From positions 62,001-126,000 of the forward strand of contig OX595998.1 in NCBI GenBank assembly GCA_951394045.1: a DNA stretch of 64,000 nt. Direction: 5' to 3'. Under the pieces are notes generated by a model. That model ran no database searches. It was not told the origin of the DNA and saw only the letters and a list, made by a program, of their open reading frames with translations. This DNA is from Nitzschia sp. DOCU1 (taxonomy: Eukaryota > Bacillariophyta > Bacillariophyceae > Bacillariales > Bacillariaceae). The position numbers and the translations under genes were made by a program. Numbering within the stretch: position 1 is the stretch's first letter; every line of letters begins with the position of its first letter. Shown here in pieces: positions 53,119 to 62,537 of the stretch.

Positions 53119-54604
53119 CTACGGAAGAGCAAGCAAACAAGCACAGTCCTCGCAAATCACGTCACCAACAAGGGCGGAATAACGAAAAGGGCAGCCCGAA
53201 GGACCACCACAAATAAGATCAGGGTCGGTACAAGTCGAATCCTTGATAGTCACCGAATCGGCAGAGGTTCCAATATTTCTGCACGCATCGGGATCTGTGC
53301 AGGATGTGTCACCAACCACGATCGAAGTTGGCGAAGAGGAACCAAGCAGAGCGCACGAATATTCGCCGGTGCAAGAGCCGTCCCCAATCATAATGTCAGC
53401 AGGCGCGTTTCTAGCAAACTTATTGCACGAATATTCGCCGGTGCAAGAGCCGTCGCCAATCATGATTGAAATTGCATTAGATTCACCAAAATACCAGCAG
53501 GATCTGTAATCGGTACAAGACCCATTTCCAATCATGATGGAAGTTGCCTGATCTGTACCAAGAGGATTGCACGATTCGTTACTGGTGCATGAACCGTCAC
53601 CAATGATTACGGAAATTGCCTCGAGTTGACCAAGATTCTTACATGAATTGATAGTGCTGGTACACGATCCGTCCCCAATCATGATGGAAGATGCCTTGGA
53701 ACCAATGTTTTGGCACGCAAATTTGCCGTTGCAAGAGTTGAGACCCACCGAGATGGCTGCAAGTGAGGCTCCAAAGTTGCAGGCATAATCACCATTGCAG
53801 GACCTTATTGAAATGGTGGCCACGCCTTCCCAAGCACATGCATAGTACAGGTTTGGTACGCAGCATCGATCAGCAAGTGGCAACAATTTACACCAAGCGA
53901 TGACCTGATCCACCGTCCCAGTAAACGATGGCCTGCAAAGTTATTGGCTGCAGGCATGCAACATTTGTAAAGAGCAGAACGGGCCAAGGATGCTTGCAGA
54001 TTGACCCAATCTCCAAATGGAGTTGTCTCGGAGTAGGTCGTCATTGCAAGGGCTGTTTCCTCAAGACCTCCGTCAGGCCGATCTACTAGCCAGTTGGTGT
54101 ATGGAGTCGTGGCTCCGTTGGCGCGCCCACCCTCGACCCCGACAAAGGATCCCGAGCCATCGATCCAGGCATAGGAATAGTCAGGGTCCTTGTATTCTTG
54201 GAGTTCTGCCCCGATCCACACCTCAGTAGTAAGGCCGGTAGGGTTGGTGATGGCTGCCATCGCCGCTGCTTGCTCTGTTGCACTTGTGATGGACGCTAGC
54301 TCGCAGCCCATGAGCCTGGCATTAACCCTGTGAAACTTGAAGCCGGCTTGGACGGGATTGTGGATAAACTCCACATCCCCATCACACAAGATACAACTGT
54401 CGGTGGGAGCGGTCAAGGAGGTGCAATCGAATACGGAGCTCATCCTGTCCTTCCCACTTTGTTTGAGGTCTAGTGGGCCCCTTGCCTCCTCGACTTCGGG
54501 GTAGCACTGGCAGGGCCCGCAAGCCACAGCGTATTGGTTTGACTTGCCTGGCACGAGCCCACCAATTTGGACTGGGCCTTTGCTGGAGAAGGCGCAATTA
54601 CGCT
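53119..54604 (-). CDS. C-type-lectin-like protein with nine Cys repeats, one frame break, N-terminus unresolved
   Basis: The first part has C-type-lectin-like features: FHRVNARLMGCELASITSATEQ, EVWIGAELQ, YAWIDGSGSF, YTNWLVDRPDG, YKCCMPA. After ANNFAG the frame changes near 53930, fitting one missing base, and continues as PSFTGTVDQV and nine repeats of about 24-27 residues built on IMIGDGSCTxxxSC (two conserved Cys each). Such repeats probably form stacked, disulfide-braced units outside the cell. The open frame continues upstream of the GTG at 54554 (CAFSSKGPVQIGGLVPG) and I cannot find the signal peptide, so the start is not settled. Extracellular carbohydrate or surface binding is the likely role. 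It may be an assembly-indel-affected gene or a pseudogene. Confidence 0.65.
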
Positions 54605-57138
54605 GGCTCGTCGAAGCATCGGCCAGCGACGAGTCCCAACGAGCCTTTCATCATCAAACGGGCCGAGAAGCAAAAGAGTGTATGATACGCCCCTCGCGAG
54701 TGACGAGGACTGAAATACCCTGACTTGGTTATAACTCCGAGAAAATGTGGTGACAATAAAACCACGTGTTTGGAAAAAAAAGGATTCATCTCCGTTTGTC
54801 TCAAGAAGACTTCTTTTGACTTTTTTCAACAAGGACTTGATGTTATGGAAGTGACACAGGGGGAGGGTTTACAGGATGAGGATTTGTCGGGACTTTCTGT
54901 GGATAGATGCCTCCTCCTTCATGCCGACGAGATGCAAAAGACGACGATGATGATTCTACTTTGCCAGCAGGCCAGCATTTTCGTCATTGGGCAGCAGCAG
55001 CAGCCGATGGGGAAATCCTTTTGGAACATACGATAAAAACCTTGTATGCTGGCTGCTGCGCTCTAATACTCTCCATCATGTCTGCAAGCAGCAACTCCAA
55101 ATATCAAAGGGACTGAAGAATTTATACATGGAACAAAGATTTGCTTTCCACACTGGCGGCCGGCGGCGGCAAACGTAACCAAAACTTATCGGCATTTGCA
55201 AGATTGATGGATGATTAGAGCAGCAGTTTCTAGCAATGATAGTTTCTATTTCAAACCATTAACCCATGACCTGAACTGACGACAGTTGCACTAGTAGAAT
55301 TCAAATCCAGACGGTGGCCATCTGCGTTATTCTTTCTACTAGTAGTACGAATTAGATGCTCCAAAGCAAGGCGACGTTGTTAGGATGAAGGGACACGTTG
55401 ATGACATGCTACCGAGTGAGACGCGACAATAACTTCAATGGGCCTTCAGGTTGTGCCATAGAAGAACATCCAACAAAGATTGAAACTGGCCAATCATCGC
55501 TCCACAGGGAATGGTCTTGCTGGACGCAAACTGCGTCTGGATCCTGATCAACGCGTATTGGATAGAGCGCAACAAAACGGCAACAAAGCTACGTAAAGTC
55601 GTTGATGTAAAAGACAATCTTATGTTTCTATCATTCATAAATTGCAGATGAAAGAAGATGATGCGGCTCATCGGTCCGTCTCCATCCATACAATAAACTT
55701 CGTGTCCAGAAAAAAAATAGCTCGGATTTGGACTTTTTGTCGAAGCCCGCCAGTTTGTTGGAATGCATGGTAAGATCAGTAGCATCGATCAGATACGGAT
55801 ACTTTGGTTTGTGTCTTCAATGCCTTTGGATACACGGACTCCGTTTTTTACTCTCGGGCACTACTACCGGCAAACGGCGTCTATTGTTGTTGATCTTGAT
55901 GGAGCCCCCGCCGTGACCAAAACGTGACAAAGTTCTACCGCATTGGTTTCTTCTACAATCATCCAACAATGAGTTCTTCCACGACATGATTCTCCAAAGC
56001 CAGCTCTACCTCCAAGATTGAATTCTTTCTTCTCCACCGCCCACCTTGCTGTTTTTGTTCTCTCCCACCTTGTTGCTCTTTGATGCTAACATTCTTTTTG
56101 CGTGGTGCTTGAGAAAACGCAAGTCCAAAGAACGATCGTCGTGACAGGCAGTCGTCAAAAGAAACAGGGCGACAGTCACTTCTTCGTCTGGATCAATCGA
56201 TCATTCAACCATCCACCTCTCACAACAAGTTGTCAAAGTCTTGGGACCGTCGTACGACGAGAAGATTTCCGAAAAGTTCAAGCGCAATGGATGAGGGAGG
56301 CAGCACCATGATTGTCCAGAGGAATTTCATCGAGTCTACACCCATTACTCAATATTCCTTCCGGTCTGGCTTTCAAAACTGGAGTCTTTTCTTCCTTCTC
56401 CAAGAAATGCTCGACTGGTAATAGCGGGCAAAGCAGCAGCAGTAGGAGCTGCTACTAACTGTAGTAAGAAGGAATACAGACATTAGTATTGACACATGTC
56501 ATTGTAGTAGGCATGCATTTCCTGTTGCAAACGAATGTTTGGCATCTCTACGATGTCGTTTCAAGACGATGGATGTTGCATTTTGATGGGGGTTTTGGTT
56601 GTGGATGTGCGCATCTTTGTTGGAGAATACGGCAAGACATTTGTGCGTCAGCCCGTATCCTTCCCTTCGACGATGATGATGGCGTAGCCAGATATGGAGA
56701 ACAAAAAGTACGTTAAGACATTCTCTTGCGGAGCCTACTCCGACGATGCTCGCTCATTTGTGGCTGACGACTGGAAAGGTACGCGAATTTCATTAATTAG
56801 ATTGGGCATGGTCCTTCTGTAGGGTTCGCGATTTCCAAACGCCACTTTATATGTCAATCACGAAGTTCCGAGCGAAATTCTTCGTTGAGACATTTTGAGG
56901 TTCTCTCAATATAGCCCAGAGACTGATCGCGGAAACACTAAGCCAAGAACTAAGCCCTGATCTATTTAACGGAGGGCAACAAGATTCCAAGGCAATCCCG
57001 CAAGAGAGACCAATCGCGGCAAAATAACTCATCGCGGGTTTCGTTCGTGTCCGCTGCTTGCGGGTTTGTGCACAGCCGTAAAAGCAAGATATCATATCTT
57101 TCTTCCGATCGTCTCTTTTCACTCCAGTCTCATCATCC
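54605..57138. other. Intergenic stretch with one copy of a dispersed repeat
   Basis: No gene supported. The left part (about 54833-55076) matches 57666-57942; the rest is unique, rich in AGTAGTA/TACTACT words, and shows no coding features. Confidence 0.45.
54833..55076 (+). repeat. Dispersed repeat, copy A
   Basis: Shares with copy B, in the same order and strand: ACTTGATGTT(A/G)TGG, AGTGACACAGGG, GATGAGGAT, TGTGGATAGATGCCTCC, GATGATTCTACT, GCAGCAGCAGCCGATGG, ACGATAAAA, ATGCTGGCTGCTG, GCTCTAATA. Spacing varies by small indels. Confidence 0.8.
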
Positions 57139-57177
57139 TTGCCATTGAAACCTTCCAAGATCATTATTATTATCATC

Positions 57178-57669
57178 ATGTCTATCCTTGTTCCAGCCTA
57201 CGATGAAGATCATAACTTTGATATTGATGTTACCATGATGAGTTGTGAATCCAAAAATGGTTTTTTGGATGGTGATTACGAAGGAAATCTGGATCAAAAA
57301 GAACCACAACTCTTTCCAGAAGATATGATGATGATGATGATGTTGGGAGATTCTTCTTCGTCAATGGGACAATACCCCCTGATGAAACCACCCAATCGAG
57401 TTCCTCCTGTTCCTCAAGAGAACGTTGTCATGGATGATCAAACGGTCGCTTCGGCTCGCTCTTGGGGTGGCATGTCCGTCGCGACTCCTGCGGGCCAGCA
57501 CAGTCTGGCGAGCGAACAAAGTTTTTGTCCAAGAGACAGTTTTGTGTCGGCCATGTCTTTGAATAAAAGCATTTCTTCGTTTCAACAAGCATTGGACATT
57601 GCGGGTGGGAACAGACATGACAACAGCCACCGAGAATCCATTACTTCTAATGGCAGCCTTCCCACTTGA
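57178..57669 (+). CDS. Small Ser/Met-rich hypothetical protein, 163 residues
   Basis: I prefer the ATG at 57178 (MSILVPAYDEDHNF) over 57139, whose extra residues are an Ile run from ATT repeats. No family recognised. The protein is disordered with an ATG-repeat-encoded Met run (PEDMMMMMMLGD), a proline patch (NRVPPVPQEN) and a Ser-rich C-terminus (RDSFVSAMSLNKSISSFQQ) that looks like a short helical motif. No signal peptide or membrane segment. The dispersed repeat copy B begins at its stop codon. It could be a diatom-specific regulatory peptide, or spurious. Confidence 0.4.
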   Translation: MSILVPAYDEDHNFDIDVTMMSCESKNGFLDGDYEGNLDQKEPQLFPEDMMMMMMLGDSSSSMGQYPLMKPPNRVPPVPQENVVMDDQTVASARSWGGMSVATPAGQHSLASEQSFCPRDSFVSAMSLNKSISSFQQALDIAGGNRHDNSHRESITSNGSLPT

Positions 57670-57942
57670 TGTTGTGGCAGTGACACAGGGAGCAGGACGA
57701 CGATGAGGATCTTTTGGGCCTTTTTTGTGGATAGATGCCTCCTTCTTGTCGGCGAGATGCAAACGACGACGACGACGATGATTCTACTACGCCAGCAGCA
57801 TTTCTCGCCATTGGAACATTGATCACACAAGCAGCAGCAGCCGATGGAGTGATATGGCAAGAAGAAAGGAACTATCCTCTTGCAACAAACGATAAAACCT
57901 CACATGCTGGCTGCTGGGCTCTAATACCCTCGCCAATCGTCG
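57666..57942 (+). repeat. Dispersed repeat, copy B
   Basis: Second copy of the element at 54833-55076, beginning over the last codon and stop of the small protein at 57178-57669 and covering what would be its 3' UTR. Copy A may therefore mark a lost duplicate of that gene's end. Confidence 0.8.
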
Positions 57943-58881
57943 ATTGGCCTAAAAACGGGATTGAGGCCAAGCGGGATTCACACCGCCGTTGCATCGGTTT
58001 GCCGAATGAACCGGCTCCACTTTTCGCGATGCCGCACAAAACTCGAAAACGGCAGCCACTCTCCATTGATCACATTCTTTGAGTTTCAACTTTCTCCTTC
58101 CTACCATGGAATCTTTCAGTAAGAATGCCGTCTAAGTGATAGGGTGGACTTTTGGCAATGATGACAATCAAGCTGCAGGGAATCATGTCGTCTACCGTAG
58201 GCACAACATGCAATGATTGACGCCTCCAAACCATAGAAATGGCTGGATGCTCTACGTACCAAAAACTTAAGCACAGTTGCTCTGTAGTAGATACCCTATC
58301 TATTACTTCTTGAGTAGGTACTTACTTCTTCAGATTTTTGGAATGCGGTGTCGGCAATCCTACTACTTGAACTCGCAAAGGAGGACAAGGAGTAGTAGTG
58401 ATGGTTCCTAGTAGTAGCAGAAGGAGCCCGGCCTCGTAGTAGCACAGGGAGAAGTCAGCACAATTTTGCGCACCTAGTCGCAGTCGACTACTAACTTGTT
58501 TGTTGCTGCTATTTACTCTGCCGCGAGAAGAGACAACCGGAAGTTGGCAGTAGCAACTACTACACCGGGTAGTACAATGTATTTCATGAGGGTGATACTA
58601 CTATTAACCTACACAGCATTTTCCTTCGCCGTTTTCCCCTTCATCGTCGTTGCTGCTCAGTTGGTGCATCGTCAGTTGTCTCCATGAAGTTCCTCCGAAT
58701 CTCCCAAGTCTGCATCCATGGCCAAGATGTCGCTAAAATTCCGCCGTGGTTCATTTGTTGCCAAATGCATCGATGGACATAAGGACCGCTTTGACATGGG
58801 CGTCTCTGTTTCCGGTAACACTCCACTCCCACTCCTAATCGGCAAGTTACCCTAACGGCCAGAGTGGCCCGAATGCCCCGA
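57943..58881. other. Intergenic stretch
   Basis: No supported gene. AGTAGTA-type words are frequent at 58280-58470. Nothing else stands out. Confidence 0.4.
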
Positions 58882-59145
58882 TCAGCCAGAACGGCCCGAG
58901 TTGGAGTCCATACTACTAGTGGCGCTACCCTTGGCACCAGCCCCCACATCGTCGGAACGTTGTAACCAAAACATGTTTCGTTTACTCATTTGATGCCCCG
59001 CATGAGAAAGGTCGCCATTTTGTTCTCCTTCTTCTGGAAATTCCTGCAGTGACGCCAATTGAATTTGTCTTGCCAAAGCATTCTTGCGACTCGTAACCTT
59101 TTCTAACTCCAGTTTGGCCAAATCAAAGGCAGCATTACCCGACAT
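58882..59145 (-). CDS. Possible small helical protein, 87 residues
   Basis: MSGNAAFDLAKLELEKVTSRKNA and the following residues (LARQIQLASLQEFPEEGEQNG) have amphipathic, coiled-coil-like periodicity unlike random sequence. No domain recognised, and the C-terminal part is low complexity. Could be the first exon of a larger gene continuing towards 58641, or chance. Confidence 0.3.
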   Translation of the reverse strand: MSGNAAFDLAKLELEKVTSRKNALARQIQLASLQEFPEEGEQNGDLSHAGHQMSKRNMFWLQRSDDVGAGAKGSATSSMDSNSGRSG

Positions 59146-59669
59146 AGCAACTCCTCATTCCAGATTTTGACGCAGGGGCAAATACCCATTCTTGGCTTCA
59201 AACGAGACCCGTCCGGTACGTTGCAGAAATCCATTCGGATGGTACATTGCCACACATTTGACTTCTACTACCAGGAGCTCGAACATACAGCACAGTACTT
59301 TACGACTGTGTATAGTATAGTGAAACAGTACCCATGTCAAGAAACAGTTACAGTAGCTAGCTAGACAATGGTAGCCGCTGGCTCTATCTGGTCCATCAAC
59401 ACGCGTCTTCTCGACTTCTCGATGATGGCACACTCGTAATGGGTGGCCGGAGACGTTAGCCGAGTCGGAGCAGTCAACTAGGGCAGCACCCAACGGAGTG
59501 ACACGTCATGCGTTCGGAGGATCGGCAGCAGCAGCCGATCCCCAGAACGAGTGGCTAGAAGCTCTTGAAAGGAATACAGCACCCGAGCAATCTACTCAGT
59601 TATCAACCAACAGTTGCCTCGATAGCCCTAACGAGTCTAAGGACAAGTACGAACAAGTTAACATAAGCC
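59146..59669. other. Leader or LTR region of the third retroelement, edges not found
   Basis: The 5' LTR of the element whose gag begins at 59670 should lie here, but its partner is outside the window so I cannot define it. CTAGACA followed by ATGGTAGCCGCTGG at about 59361-59380 has the layout of an LTR end plus a primer site starting TGG; this is only a guess. Confidence 0.3.
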
Positions 59670-62537
59670 ATGAAGTTCCACGCTAGTGACTACTTTGCCA
59701 GCTTGGACCGTGATGAAGAAGATGTGGAAGGAAGCACTTTACGTGGTATCCCGGGACCTGGCGAATCGGATTCCGCGACACCCCCAAAGCGCTCCAGGAA
59801 CGGAGACGTTGCGTATGCATCGGGACAACAGGACATGTCATTCGGATTTCATTCCCCGGGCTTTGATGGTTTCCAATCGGAATTCGCCATTCATCCATTC
59901 GGGACCGAGGGTAACGGAGGTGGTCTCATGCGAGCAGCCGGTGGCCTGACCGGTAACGGCAATAACGCATTTACTATGGCCTACGCCAGACCCAGCCGCC
60001 CCATGCATGGCAAGCCGGACGGAAACTCGCGTCCCCAGTACTACAAAGACGGGATGCCGGTTATCCAGGAATTGAAATGGGGAAAATTACAGGCCAACGT
60101 ACCAGTCATTGCACCCTACACCGAACGACCCGCTATCAAGAACCAAATCTTGGAAAAAGCGGTCGCAGCCATCGAACGAGCCCACGCGTCGTGGCACGAC
60201 AAAGTCGACGCCCTCCTGTCTTTGTTTGAAGCCACCTGCCCAGGCGCCCGCACTGTGGCAGCATTGGCCATCCTCGACTTGAACCGCTACAACAGCCCAG
60301 CATTCCGTTTCCACCGTTTGGAGGCACGGGCCCAAGATGGAACTGCACTTGACACTGTCAACGCAGTAGACCCCGACGACTTCCCCGGCGGATTTCGAAC
60401 CAACGTACAGTGGTTCCAAATCCAGCTGATTGTCCAACCCCGCAACATTCAAGCCCACGCTGATCTCGGCATCGACCCCTCGTCATTTCCCATCGAAGAG
60501 ACGGCCACAGTTTTCGTTGGAGCCCCAAAAATCAACGGAGAGCTACCCGAGTTTTTCACGCCGGCCATGTTGAACAACCAAGCCGAGCATCGCAATTTAG
60601 TCGCCGCATACGCATTGGCCAACCACCCATTCACCTTGGCCAAGATGCAAGGAAATTCCGCCAACGGTATTCCAGAGGCCCGCGTCTTCGAAACTTGGAT
60701 TAGCGACATCAAGGCCCGCACCATGTATCAAGCTGTGGCTCAAGCTATCAAGTCGCAATACGTAGGCAAATTGGAGGGACTCCTCTCTGTGGCAATGCGT
60801 CTACAACAAATTCGCCCCACCGTTTTCAACCCGGACACGCGCATGATGGAATACCAACGGGTGAATGATATTTACAAACGCTACCAACAGATCCTTCAGG
60901 AAATTGATCCGGCCAACCCAGGCCCTGACATTCCAGACTTAGCGAACCAGTTTTTCCACTCACTGAGTGGCGATCTTCAGAAGCGAGTGTATGATGCCGT
61001 CCCCCAGGGAGCACCGATGGGCTTGGCCGACAACATCCAACGCCTCCACGTCTTCAAATTGGCCTGCGAAAAGGAAGAGGGGAATTTGGCACAAATCGTC
61101 AAGCTGGTAAAAGGCGTCTCGCCCGGACGGCGCACGACTACACCAGTTGCAAGCCACAATGACCCCAACAACACTACCCCAGGCAGGACGTTCGCAACAA
61201 TGCGGCAACCCGAATTCGGATACAGCCCCTCGACTGACATGCAGGCGTTGAAGCTCACTCCTGCCCCGTTCACAGGGTACAGCAACAACCAAAAGACGCA
61301 TAGTGGACTGACCGCGGCCTATTGCTTGGACATCGGCAATGAGGCTATGACACTAACCCTCCCAGCAGATCTGGCTAGAGACGCCGAACAGGGAACGAAT
61401 AAATGGGCGAGCCACACAGTCCTGTTGATGGCCACCATGAGCGCCGCGGAACAGGCATTGGCCGACGCCAGCGGGACCAGGTTCCCGAGAACGTGTTGGG
61501 GATGTGACGCCCCCGGCCACACTTTTCGTGATTGCCCACACAAGTCCAACAAAGATGTCGCAAACAATTTCTTCAAGAAAATCCGGGAGATGAAACAGGC
61601 AAGACAGGAGAGAGACAGCCAGTGGCGTTCCGGCAATGGTGCCAAACAACAAGGATATATGACCACGCAGATTTACGATTTCGTTCAAAAGATCGCAGAC
61701 CCCGACACCACACCGGCAGACCGCACGCGATATTTACAGAATCTAGCAAGCAAGGTCGACTACGAGAGCCCCAAACTCACGCGCAACAAACAAAGTGGAA
61801 ACAAGGGACCCATGCAGTTCACATACTTCCTACGCCAGGAAGACAGTGACACGACAACTCTCACCAGCCTGCCACGCAAGACAAAGGGAGTTTCATTCGC
61901 AATGGTGACCCAACAGACCCCCGAATTACAGTTCTCGGTAAACGCCACATTGGCATTTATCTCCATTCCCATCGGGACAAGCCTAATGTCAGGAACAGAG
62001 TTGAAAGGCCTCTATGACACCGGAGGATGCTGTACGATGGGCTGGTATGCCTATCATTGGGGAATCTCGCAACGACACCCCGAAATTGTCAAGGCATTCC
62101 ACGAACTGGAAAAATACCGCTACGAGCCCATCGCAATTGGAGGAATTGATGGACACGTCAAGATCACACACCTCATCGAATATTATCTTCCATACGACGA
62201 CGGAAACAGCAACTTCCACACGTTACTAGTGGGACTGGTAGACCAATTGCCACTGAACACAATTTACGGTCTACCGCTAATCATAAAGGCAAACATGAAG
62301 GCGGATTTTACCGAGATGTTGGTGCACTCCAACGTTTTGGACGACGAATTCAAACTCACCATGGAGCGTCCGACACTGATACCCATAGAAGAACTGGATC
62401 ACAAAGGCCACCTCAAGCACAAGACCTACGCCAACATCAAGGCGGACTACTCGTCATCCAGAGACATTCAGGACTACGAGATCATTGGTGATATCGAAGG
62501 TAGCGACCCACAGCACATAGGCAGCCTGGCCGCCTGA
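59670..62537 (+). CDS. Gag of the third retroelement, 955 residues, with zinc knuckle and protease-like motif
   Basis: An N-terminal disordered part is followed by a helical capsid-type region (about 150-480). Near residue 608 is a canonical CX2CX4HX4C knuckle (CWGCDAPGHTFRDC) for RNA binding. Near 783 YDTGGCC gives the D-T-G of an aspartic protease, with IYGLPLIIKA downstream resembling the second protease motif, so protease is encoded in the gag frame. At 955 residues it is much longer than usual Ty3/Gypsy gags. It ends with UGA (GCC TGA AAG CCA), after which the same frame stays open for 25 codons into pol. Confidence 0.85.
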   Translation: MKFHASDYFASLDRDEEDVEGSTLRGIPGPGESDSATPPKRSRNGDVAYASGQQDMSFGFHSPGFDGFQSEFAIHPFGTEGNGGGLMRAAGGLTGNGNNAFTMAYARPSRPMHGKPDGNSRPQYYKDGMPVIQELKWGKLQANVPVIAPYTERPAIKNQILEKAVAAIERAHASWHDKVDALLSLFEATCPGARTVAALAILDLNRYNSPAFRFHRLEARAQDGTALDTVNAVDPDDFPGGFRTNVQWFQIQLIVQPRNIQAHADLGIDPSSFPIEETATVFVGAPKINGELPEFFTPAMLNNQAEHRNLVAAYALANHPFTLAKMQGNSANGIPEARVFETWISDIKARTMYQAVAQAIKSQYVGKLEGLLSVAMRLQQIRPTVFNPDTRMMEYQRVNDIYKRYQQILQEIDPANPGPDIPDLANQFFHSLSGDLQKRVYDAVPQGAPMGLADNIQRLHVFKLACEKEEGNLAQIVKLVKGVSPGRRTTTPVASHNDPNNTTPGRTFATMRQPEFGYSPSTDMQALKLTPAPFTGYSNNQKTHSGLTAAYCLDIGNEAMTLTLPADLARDAEQGTNKWASHTVLLMATMSAAEQALADASGTRFPRTCWGCDAPGHTFRDCPHKSNKDVANNFFKKIREMKQARQERDSQWRSGNGAKQQGYMTTQIYDFVQKIADPDTTPADRTRYLQNLASKVDYESPKLTRNKQSGNKGPMQFTYFLRQEDSDTTTLTSLPRKTKGVSFAMVTQQTPELQFSVNATLAFISIPIGTSLMSGTELKGLYDTGGCCTMGWYAYHWGISQRHPEIVKAFHELEKYRYEPIAIGGIDGHVKITHLIEYYLPYDDGNSNFHTLLVGLVDQLPLNTIYGLPLIIKANMKADFTEMLVHSNVLDDEFKLTMERPTLIPIEELDHKGHLKHKTYANIKADYSSSRDIQDYEIIGDIEGSDPQHIGSLAA
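62535..62537 (+). promoter_or_regulatory. In-frame UGA between gag-protease and RT of the third element
   Basis: Context GCC TGA AAG CCA. No other stop separates it from the RT frame. Third instance in this window of the gag-UGA-pol layout, again with UGA followed by A-N-G. Confidence 0.55.

Noticed and set aside
13925..62537. UGA reassigned as a sense codon, or selenocysteine, at the gag-pol junctions
   Set aside because: Host genes in the window end in TGA at expected positions, and nothing in gag or pol calls for selenocysteine at those sites; readthrough or reinitiation is simpler.
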